The notes under the pieces were generated by a model. It did not search any database and was not told the origin of the DNA. It was given only the letters and a program-made list of their open reading frames with translations. A stretch of 64,000 bases of DNA, taken from assembly GCA_947044365.1 (NCBI GenBank), contig OX345636.1:24399466-24463465 (forward strand), in the 5' to 3' direction. Position 1 is the stretch's first letter, and the number at the start of each line of letters is the position of its first letter. Below are positions 56,056 to 64,000 of this stretch, piece by piece. The stretch is from Petrosia ficiformis. Taxonomy: Eukaryota > Porifera > Demospongiae > Haplosclerida > Petrosiidae. The translations under genes and the position numbers were made by a program.

Positions 56056-56465
56056 TGATTTTTTTCCTTTTTTTTAACAATTCATCATGATAACACATTT
56101 TTGTACATGTTTGTGATAGTAATCACAGAATTCATTACTTCAGTTATCTGAACATTTCACTTATCTTAACACCCAGTTTAGGCCCCTTGTCGGCAGTGCC
56201 TAAAATTTAACACTACCAACTTCAATATGATAATATATATTTTATAATTAAAATGATACTTTCGGTATGTCATTATAAGTTGTTTTGTGTGATGTCCCCA
56301 AAAAAGTTTCTACATATTCCTGACACATAAATTTAGCTATATCACGATTTCGGTGTGGTTTTCTCTGAGCACGTTTGTTCCACTCTTCTACTGCTGGTCA
56401 AACATTGATCGAATTGAGCTACACATGGCATGTTGTGACAAACAACTAAATAATCCTTTATTGTG

Positions 56466-59090
56466 TCACTTGATAAAAGACGAACGATCAATTGCCCTAA
56501 TCAAGTTATAGCTTGAAATGATTCTTTCAACATCCATTGAATGTGGCATTGTGGACACAATTCTAGCCAAAGCTATACACATTGGTCTGTAGTCGTCATC
56601 ATTTTGTGGTAAAAGTTTCTTCAGTAGCTGAGAGCTGGTTAGCTGATTTGCCTCTTGAACTGTTTCTGAGACAATTTTAAGTGATCGACTAACCTCTCTG
56701 AGTTCAAAATCTGGTAATAATATCTTGTGAATTAATCGAATTCTGTCATCATCTACATTTGGAAACTGTTCTGGTCTCAATGCATTTACTGCAGTTTCCA
56801 AATCATCATCAATTGCGAGACGATCTGAAAGAAAGTTTTCAAGACTGTCGATAATTTCTGAACGAACGGCAGAAAACAAGTCTTTTACTTGGGACATATG
56901 CATGAGCTCTATCGGTTCTACGAGTAGATTCCTTTAATTGTATGCCATGAAACACGTTATTTTCATCAATTCCAGAAAGAAGAGTTTCTTCCCATCCTCC
57001 TGTTAAGGGGCTGCTTTTCATATCTTGAAGTTCCTTAACAACTCTTTCCCGTACTTTTGAAAGGTCACTAAGTATGCATGCTTCTCTCTTTTGTAACCCT
57101 TTCAAAACATATGTGACATCAGCTAACAGAGTGATGAGGTGTAAGAGATCTTTGTCAGTCCACTTTTGCAAAAATCCTAGTGACTCCACATCATTATGCT
57201 TTTCCCAGTATTTAATACAACATCGGTAATTTCGTAGGAAAACAGCAAACAAATGATGGCTGAACTCAGCAAACCATACCTCTTTAACTCTTTAGCGGCC
57301 ATAATTAAACTGGACCTTTTTCATAGATTCCCAAATTAATCATCTAGGAAAATGTGTGGGCGGAGCAGAGCGCATAGTAACTAAGATTTTCACCACTATA
57401 ACTCTCCCGTATTATGAAACTAGAGTTTCTAGCTTACTTTGCTGCAAAGAGTTGTTGAGAAAGCTATATATGTAAAATTTATTCATCGCTATTAGCAGGA
57501 AGATAGCAAGGCGAGTGCTTGAATATTTAGTAGTCGAAAGGGCAACGCCCACACCTTTACTTACCTATATAACTTCTACATTTTAAACAACACAGACTTA
57601 CGACTTACTTACATAGACAGAGGAGCTTCTAACAAAGTTGTGGATACCAAATACATGCTTTGTTAGTTGGAAGAAAGTAGCAAGACGAGTGTTTGAAAGT
57701 GCAGTGGTGAGTGCCAACACTCGCACTTAGCGTCTTTGGCAATTCAATCGGTTATAACTTTGGATTGGTTACTTGTACAGCTTCAAGTTTTGCACTGCTT
57801 AAAATAAATTTAGTGCACAGTCATCTGTAAAAATTTGGTTGAAAAATACGGAAGCAATTCAAAAATACGACCATTAGTACTCATGACGTCTTCAGACGTC
57901 ATTCGCTTTTAACGGTTTAATGTTCATGACGTCTGTAGACGTCATTCGCCGCTAAAGAGTTAAAGTTCGGCCAATGTAATGGATCACATAAACCATTTGT
58001 TTTGGCTACTTCTTTTAAATCACGTGTCCTCACACCTGAAACGTGGAAGTAGCTTCCCACACTGACAACATCTACAACGGCCATTCTAACTTCACTGACA
58101 GACTTTGAGATGTCCTTATAGGCTAGGTTTGAACGATGCCTATCACTGATCCATCCACATGTAAGCTAACAGCTAATGCATTCTGGAGTTCTCTGGATAC
58201 CCCTTTTCGGCCAACTGAAGCTATACACGATAAAAACTCTCTATGCTGAATTGGATTGACGTACTGTATTTGTTCACTTGTTAGAGAAAAGGGTGAAAAT
58301 TCATCAATTTTCACATTCTCAGCTAGTCAAAATTCTAGATGGCCAACTCCATGCTGAAAGTGTACCTCTCTGAGCATCATTGTACATGTCTAACATGAAC
58401 AGACTAATCTTCTTGAACATACTCTTCTCCATGTTTCTAAGCCCAGAAATTATTGGTGAAGACATTGGATTAACATCTGCTAGTTCACTTCGACGTTTAG
58501 CTTTCAAAGCAGCAGCATGACATTGATGATTCTCATGTTCTCTTAACACCTGTTCTCTATATCTTATATCACTTGACATAGCAATAGGAGGGATACGTTG
58601 GCGATGGCAATGAAGAGCAACAACAGATGGATACTGGACACAAACCACACATCGTACATATCTTAAAGTTGACTTTGACTTCTGTCCCTTAGCCACATTT
58701 AGTTTACGAAAAAACTTACACCACTTTCTCTTCTCATAGTTCTCGACACTACTATCAGTAACAGAAGGACTATTGCTACTCTGACTCTTGAGTTTGAAAT
58801 TGTCAGATTTCAATGAGCATGTTTGATATTCTTCCTCTGGTTCATCATCAAGGTGATCACTATTAAACTCTTCATTGTCATCATCTTCACATGTGGATGT
58901 GGCATCTGGCATAGTTAAAATCTATCATTTTTATAACGACAAAAATATGATGGGTTACCTTCATTAATTTCTTGACAAGATGAGACTGATGATGTGAGTC
59001 TTGTGGATACATAGAAGAACTAGAGCTGCTAAGCCAATCTGCCATTAAAGCACTTTCTTTGTCACAAATTTTGTCACGCTTTCTCTTCAT
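56466..59090 (-). pseudogene. hAT transposase with N-terminal zinc finger, split by an insertion
   Basis: Exon 1 starts near 59090 (MKRKRDKICDKESALMADWL) and ends KKLMK|GTAACC near 58960. Exon 2 has an acidic lead, a zinc-finger part (YVRCVVCVQYPSVVALHCHR ... HQCHAAALKAKRR) and MEKSMFKKISLFMLDMYNDA; then IDEFSPFSLTSEQIQYVNPI, SYFHVSGVRTRDLKEVAKTN and PNF at 57965, where a TTAA element interrupts. It resumes KEVWFAEFSHHLFAVFLRNY, LADVTYVLKGLQKREACILS, FPNVDDDRIRLIHKILLPDF and the dimerisation block CIALARIVSTMPHSMDVERI then ISSYNLI. Frameshifts near 58330, 58130 and 56895. It resembles the zinc-finger hAT proteins known from fish and invertebrates. Confidence 0.82.
57288..57959. mobile_element. 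TTAA-targeting MITE (piggyBac-like), family C
   Basis: Starts CTCTTTAGCGGCC and ends GCCGCTAAAGAG, with TTAA at 57284-57287 and 57960-57963. The right subterminal region has two palindromic motifs, ATGACGTCTTCAGACGTCAT (57884-57903) and ATGACGTCTGTAGACGTCAT (57925-57944), each with an AACGG or GCCGC neighbour. No ORF. It splits the hAT transposase exactly at a TTAA, between PNF and KEV. Confidence 0.93.
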
Positions 59091-59591
59091 GATAATGGTG
59101 AGCATTAAATAGGAATAACTTAATTGTATTCAATCATTAAGTTAATAATCTTAATTAATATGGTACCCTAAGCTTGTGTGAATAGGCAATTAGGAATAGC
59201 TGTCAGCAGAATCTACTGAGTCTAGTCAGTCTACTCTATAGCAGGCAGCTCAACAGTGAAGTGCAACAGTGGAAAGGGAAAATTCATCAATGATTTTACT
59301 GCCCGTTTTCTCTTTTATCACTACTCAATAAAATCTATCACTGCCCAAGTGGGCAGTGATACCCCCATATTTTAGGCACTGCTTGTCGGTAGGGATATCA
59401 TCAGCATGTTAGCGAGCAAAGTTACAACCTGCCACACCTATCGTATGAGGTATCTACCTCAAAATTATAATAATTATGTAATTATAATAGTAGACTTGTA
59501 CATTTAATAATAATAATTATTATTATTATAATCATTCATGATAAAATATTACATGCTTTAAAATATTATTATTATTATTATACCTAGTACA

Positions 59592-59681
59592 ATTGCATCT
59601 TCTTGCCAGCAAATGTTTTTGTTGGTGGGAACACCAACAATCACTGGTCCAAGCTCTATCAAAGACATTTTTCAATGGCCT
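59592..59681 (-). pseudogene. Possible 5' remnant of a Merlin-like transposase
   Basis: ATG near 59681 gives MSLIELGPVIVGVPTNKNIC then WQEDAI. The first nine residues closely resemble the start of the complete Merlin gene (MSMLELGPILFG) and of the second copy (MSHMREIGPLV). No later Merlin motif follows. About 90 bp upstream, GACTTCCTGT (near 59765) recalls the Merlin subterminal GGAAGTCAC. Short match, so tentative. Confidence 0.35.
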
Positions 59682-59851
59682 ATATATAATGATGGCACAT
59701 GCATTTCGCACAAGATATTCCCGCTGCCGGCAAAGTAGTCTGGTATTTTTGCTTCGTTTTCCTTGGACAGGAAGTCAAGTTATAACCTTAATATCATGTG
59801 ATCTAATTAATTATAATAAGCGTGGTCATCATCAGTATGAATTGCATTTAA

Positions 59852-61046
59852 GGTGGCGCTCGGGTAATTAGCATATTCATGAAACCATTTTCGAAAATGC
59901 TTTTATCACTACAAAACTTGTCTTACAACAGAAGTTCCAGGTTACTTTTGATAGTCTTGATGACGTTTACACACAGAGCTGATTTTGTGTTCACAGCGTT
60001 GTCCGTTTCACAGCAATTCCATGATGTTTCTTTCAGCTAGACGTACCATATTTCACGAATCTACAACAGCTACAAATACAAAACTTGGTTTACTCTCATA
60101 ACGTACCTTACTCTGTACAGCAATGATCTGCTTTTTTTAACACAGATTCTAGGATCTGTGAAACAACCATTCCACTATGAAAAATGTACTCTGACTGCAA
60201 AACAAAGTCTAAAAACGAAAAAATCGGTTCGTTGCCAAACACTTCTATCTTCCATTGATTGGATTTCAAAATTTCAGATGAATAGAGTGTATGGATTACA
60301 AGAATAAGGTACCCAAAATAACTACCATGTGTAACCATCAGCAACATTCTTTGTGGTTAATACATTCTTTCACACCCACGCGTATCACATGGCATATGCG
60401 CATATAATTATACTTAAACTTCGCGGGAAATTCGTGACCATGGGAAGAACTAGAGCATTTGGACGAAATAGGAAGACAAAATTGCAAGCCAAAACAGCTG
60501 TATTTGATGCAAAAAAGCAGATTACAGCAAGAAGAGGACAGAAGTATTAAGTAAGAGATCATAGAGCAGTAGTAATTATTATTGTAATTATTATTGTAAT
60601 TAAAACAATTATATATATATAATTATAGCATTATACAATAATATATTTTATAATTTCCAAATCAATATACATCTACACAAATCTTTTCTTACATACATGA
60701 AGGCAGCACTAACGTATTGTCAAGTAACCTTATTAGCAATACTACAATCGGTAAGTTGTAATTTTCCAGCTGATTCAGCAATCCTTCAACCTTTACCTGT
60801 CTGTACTCTTTAGATAATCAGTTTGGAAAGGACCTTCTGAGATCCAACCTGTTTTTCTTTTTTTTTTCTTTCCTTTTCTCTTTCTAAACGGTTCTTATTA
60901 GAACCACCAAATACAAAAGATTTCACGATTGACAAAGATGGGTGGGGCACATGCACGCGTTACATCTCGACGTCATGTGCACATAACATTCCAGTGGTGT
61001 TAGGAATGTGGTGAATAATGAATATGCTAATTACCCGAGCGCCACC
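59852..61046. mobile_element. TTAA-flanked element, family B, 1195 bp
   Basis: Begins GGTGGCGCTCGGGTAATTAG then CATATTCATGAA; ends with the inverse (AATGAATATGCTAATTACCC then GAGCGCCACC). TTAA flanks at 59848-59851 and 61047-61050. The GGTGG terminus is shared with family A, so both may be moved by one transposase. It carries one small ORF (60440) but no transposase. Its right end interrupts the RecQ-like helicase fragment on the minus strand. Confidence 0.92.
60440..60550 (+). CDS. Short basic ORF inside the family B element
   Basis: ATG 60440 gives MGRTRAFGRNRKTKLQAKTA then VFDAKKQITARRGQKY and TAA, 36 residues with 11 Lys/Arg. A GTAAG follows the stop, so it could be a first exon (AAG|TATTAAGTAAG). 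No family recognised. It may be an exon captured by the element. Confidence 0.3.
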   Translation: MGRTRAFGRNRKTKLQAKTAVFDAKKQITARRGQKY

Positions 61047-61050
61047 TTAA

Positions 61051-61320
61051 GTACTGTACAATGTAGTCGAATATCAAAGGAATAGTGGCATAGCACAGCG
61101 ATTTCCCTCCTCAGTCAGTAAACAAATAAGTACATCTTGACCTTTCACAAAGATAGTGATTGCTAGCTTCTGCTCTGCTGTTGGACATTCATAGCCTAGT
61201 TTGACAAAAGAAGAATTAATAGCTATTGTCAGAACTTCTTGTGGTATGTTTGCTGAAAGTCTAGGCAAACGCAAATAACTATTCTCTTCAGACTCCATGA
61301 TTTTCACACGATTACATGTG
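61051..61320 (-). pseudogene. RecQ-like helicase N-terminal fragment, cut by a TTAA element
   Basis: From an in-frame ATG near 61300 (MESEENSYLRLPRLSANIPQ) it reads SFVKLGYECPTAEQKLAITI then FVKGQDVLICLLT, the Q-motif region of RecQ-type DEAD/DEAH helicases. After a one-base shift near 61108 the frame continues GGKSLCYATIPLIFDYIVQY: the Walker A loop (GGKS) and following strand. The family B element begins directly after, so motifs Ia to VI are missing. It shares an open frame with the DUF7869-type C-terminus upstream (SSDRQWYLFDKIRKYC). Confidence 0.72.
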
Positions 61321-62800
61321 ACTAAACTGATTTGATTGGACACCCTGAAACTTGGTGTGGATTTACTACCTTTCGCCGTGAGGCGTGGTAGTCTGGTAGT
61401 TTCAGATTGAAAATGATTTGTGGAGAAGCAAGGGACAGGAAGGTCTTTGGCATTACCTGCACAATACTTCCGAATTTTGTCAAATAGATACCACTGTCTG
61501 TCAGAGCTCAAATCAACTGGTTGGCAAACTGGAGGATGTACTGTAGATGATGGTATTCATGTAGTGTCTCTAACAAGGCTAACATGTTGCTCTGGTGTGT
61601 CAGAATATTCCCGTACAACTACCTTCACATCACCTTAAGATAGAGAAGAAATTTGGAAGCCAGGAAGCTTCTTGATGTTGTCCACTCATTTAAAGTAGGA
61701 CGAGAGATCGCTATCCCAATCATATGTGGGAACCAATACATCACCTTGGGTCCCAACAAGCTGTGCAAAGTTTACAATAGCAGATCCATTGACTACATCT
61801 ACCAAATCTTGTAGACTATCAACCTTTGTGCGTCTGTACCTCTGTTTCACCAAGCCAAAGCACCAATCAGGTGAAAACTTTGTGTGGCCCACTGGGAGGA
61901 AGGAATATGTTATAGATGGATGAAGACCAGTCATATAATGACATTACTCTCCAAATAAGGTACTAAGAAGGAATAATAATCGTTAAGTTTACATTCATGT
62001 ATTGTATGTTATAGCTTACTTGTAATACAATATTATTCTTATTCTGGGGCCTACACAATTGTTGGCGTGTAGCTGTACATTAGTCTCCCCCAAGCCATGA
62101 TGGGAAAAGAAGTAATGCAGCATACTGCATATTCCATTAGCACCTTTTCCGACATCTACAGTCTCATCAATAAGGAAATTTACATGCTGGGGTATAAACT
62201 TCACAGCATACGCCAAACAATCCGCATTTCCTTAGTGCGAGAAAGTATACTGGACCGGGCTGGAAGGAATTGCTGGGATAATGCACTGTAGAATCCAGTG
62301 AACATGGTAGAAGGTTAGAGTTTGGAGGGGGAGGAGAAAAAACATCACCAACATTGAAAAGGTTTTGTATATTAACAGTAGATATGTTTACATATATCCC
62401 TGTAATAGCACCTCTCCGTTGTCGCCCTTTTTATATAAATTTCAGCACATTGATTAAAGTGTTAAAGTTATAATCATATTCATAGTTTTCAATTAGCTTA
62501 CTTCCGTCTTTTCCTCTTCAGGTGTATTTGCACTGCTGATCAGGGCAGTGCTACTTTTTTTGACAAACTCAGCACAAGTCAGATCTGGGTTTGGTGATCA
62601 GAATTTGTGGCACATACTACTTCCAGAGTTTACAGAAAGCACTGAACCCAACTATCCTAACACTGCTGGTGCCTGTTGCTATGGAATACTTCTCCCACAC
62701 TGATTGTTTTGTTGTATTAGATGACAGTAGTTGGACATCTAGCTTTTTGTATCCATGTAAACATTCCTGGAGGAGGATAGCATTAACCGATTACACGCGA
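61321..62800 (-). pseudogene. DUF7869-type mobile gene, copy 5, joined to RecQ
   Basis: The minus strand reads GYKKLDVQLLSSNTTKQSVW (near 62755), ILITKPRSDLC, a TGA in place of Trp, VCQK (62595), then after an intron HYPSNSFQPGPVYFLALRKC (62265), VNFLIDETVDVGKGANGICS, VQLHANNCVG (62075, Asp changed to Asn in H-A-D-N-C), intron, GLHPSITYSFLPVGHTKFSP (61928), DWCFGLVKQRYRRTKVDSLQ, VLVPTYDWDSDLSSYFK and SSDRQWYLFDKIRKYC (61507). In place of the usual zinc knuckle the frame runs into the RecQ-like segment. Several shifts and stops (61685, 61633, 61557) make it non-functional. Confidence 0.7.
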
Positions 62801-63309
62801 AATTATTAAAAACGGCCACAATCACATGATGCGGAATTAATTTCAAAGGTCAAGAATTTTATTAGAGTTCTTGTTTCTGTGTTGTTCTTGAGTGTTATCA
62901 GCCAAAGAAACCCAATAGTATATGTAATGAACATTTCTAAATAGTCTAGTAACACAGAAAAGATTCTGGATCGTAGCAATACCAATATGTTTGGCAGAAT
63001 TGCTGATCGTTTGTGATCTTTTTGACGATCGTCGAGAAACAGTCTAAAGAGTCTATAAAACAACTGGAGAAGACATCTACATTGTCAGTAGACATCTGAA
63101 TGGTTCTGAAACATACTTACAACAGTATATGTTAATGTAATAGCTGACCGTTTACTTCACTGTTTGGACATAACCTTCCAATTACAGACCAAGAAATTTT
63201 TGATGAAGGTAATATTGATACTGTAGAACTTACTATGCATATTATAATTATACAAATAAATAAATGATAAATTAATAATTAGATACTATGATTCTAGGGT
63301 AATACTATG
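62801..63309. other. Spacer between DUF7869 copy 5 and the piggyBac fragment
   Basis: Open frames here (62806-63063 on the minus strand) show no recognised domain. AT-rich. Confidence 0.35.
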
Positions 63310-63800
63310 AGCCTTCATTGTTGCCTATTTTTATGCCATATAAAAAAGCAATCTGTGTTGGAGTCTCCACTGTGACAGTCATATACCACACTCCCCACAC
63401 TGCCATGTTGTATCAGTACGTTTTTCAGACTGACAACACAATGTGCATCGACCCCGTTTACGCGAGGTTGACTTCAGAGGGAAATGTAGTAATGGAAGAA
63501 GACGAAGAGAAGAGGAAATATGACCAGGTCTTTTACATGTACAATAATCACCAATTAGATCGTTTGCTAATTTCATTCGAAAATCTTTGATAGTTTTGTA
63601 TTCTGAATTTGTACTGTAGTGTTTATATAGTATGTATCCATTAGTTACCGATACATCAAACAAGAAGTTGAATAAATATTTGTACCATTTTCTTGTTTTT
63701 ACAGAGCACTTCTAGTATCCTCGCAGTTGATCCCCGCGATCAACACCTCCCATAAACATGTTGTAATTAATGATTGACTGGAATTGCTGTTCTTATGCCA
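63310..63800 (-). pseudogene. piggyBac transposase C-terminal fragment
   Basis: The minus strand gives INYNMFMGGVDRGDQLR (near 63755, the M-G-G-V-D-x-x-D block, carrying catalytic Asp in the piggyBac DDD family), KKMVQIFIQL, then NGYILYKHYSTNSEYKTIKD, FRMKLANDLIGDYC and the Cys-rich end RGRCTLCCQSEKRTDTTWQC then GECG. The latter is the C-terminal zinc-binding domain of piggyBac transposases. Frame changes near 63720 and 63665, and the last Cys/His are lost after GECG. Upstream domains lie beyond or are missing. Confidence 0.72.
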
Positions 63801-63899
63801 TCCCTCTGACGTCTTAGAACATCACCTGTATCTGTTAATCACCAATTAGATCGTTTGCTAATTTCATTCGAAAATCTTTGATAGTTTTGTATTCTGAAT
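63546..63899. repeat. 62-bp duplication around the piggyBac fragment
   Basis: AATCACCAATTAGATCGTTT ... TTGTATTCTGAAT occurs at 63546-63608 and again at 63837-63899 in the same orientation. The first copy is inside the piggyBac coding part; the second is a duplicated piece about 290 bp away. Confidence 0.9.
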
Positions 63900-64000
63900 G
63901 TGAACATCACCTGTACCATTGAATTCAGAATAGATTTCCCTTTGAATTGGTATCAGTCTCTACGTCATACAATTTAGAGCGCCCGAGGTGCACACATTTA

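Larger units (their letters stand above)
56194..59381 (-). mobile_element. Complete hAT element with 8-bp target-site duplication
   Basis: The left end reads CAGTGCCTAAAATTTAACAC and the right end, inverted, CAGTGCCTAAAATATGGGGG; both are flanked by a perfect CTTGTCGG (56186-56193 and 59382-59389). An 8-bp duplication and CAGTG-type termini are hAT hallmarks. The 3188-bp element carries one transposase gene on the minus strand and contains a later 672-bp insertion at 57288-57959. Confidence 0.93.

Noticed and set aside
61420..62291. Plus-strand ORFs over the DUF7869 copy 5
   Set aside because: Shadows of minus-strand coding sequence; family blocks read only on the minus strand.
1..64000. A prokaryotic-style defence island or operon
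   Set aside because: Introns, eukaryotic transposon families and wide AT-rich spacers make the DNA eukaryotic; no operon layout exists.

Overview
This is AT-rich eukaryotic DNA, most likely from an invertebrate animal and quite possibly a demosponge. The evidence is short GT-AG introns (often 40-60 bp), no bacterial gene packing, no ribosome-binding sites, and many animal-type transposons and invertebrate-expanded repeat genes. The organism call is inference. I found no rRNA, tRNA, CRISPR or prophage.

Layout. 0-0.7 kb: two exons of a minus-strand gene leaving the window, plus a stray tnp2 5' exon. 1.0-4.1 kb: a 12-exon minus-strand gene (410 codons, every splice phase compatible) with a PD...EXK nuclease signature; it is the clearest intact gene here. 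4.7-7.9 kb: a Ty3/gypsy fragment fused to a ZMYM1-like hAT pseudogene. 8.2-9.9 kb: a complete Merlin element (terminal inverted repeats, TIRs, and an 8-bp target-site duplication, TSD) with one nonsense codon. 10.3-13.6 kb: a complete pogo element whose transposase ends in a PHD finger. 13.8-17.5 kb: a DUF7869-type mobile gene and an unrecognised gene fragment. 18.4-21.1 kb: a multi-exon transposase-like pseudogene. 21.4-22.8 kb: a small three-exon Arg-rich gene and a chromodomain gene. 23-24.9 kb: P-loop and hAT remnants and a long hairpin. 26.1-28.7 kb: a degenerate Helitron. 29.7-30.7 kb: a Pro-rich small gene and a TTAA-flanked repeat. 30.8-35.1 kb: a multi-exon minus-strand transposon-like gene with a second mobile gene sitting antisense in one intron. 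35.3-39.1 kb: DUF7869 and hAT debris. 39.2-45.4 kb: two tandem tnp2 genes, the second nearly intact. 45.4-49.7 kb: tandem repeats, palindromes, a SAMD3-like remnant and another DUF7869 copy. 49.8-56.1 kb: a TTAA-flanked repeat, small ORFs, a Merlin copy split by the same repeat, and a Tigger-like pseudogene. 56.2-59.4 kb: a complete hAT element (8-bp TSD) split by a TTAA-targeting element. 59.6-64 kb: a 1.2-kb TTAA element cutting a RecQ helicase that is fused to a DUF7869 gene, then a piggyBac 3' end.

Taken together the window is a transposon accumulation zone with at least nine DNA-transposon lineages, nested insertions that give a relative order of events, and a few small host-like genes. 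Most transposases carry only one to three lesions, so many insertions look fairly young. No operon-like functional system is present. The most novel leads are the PD-(D/E)XK gene, the DUF7869-RecQ fusion, the pogo-PHD transposase and the three-exon Arg-rich gene.
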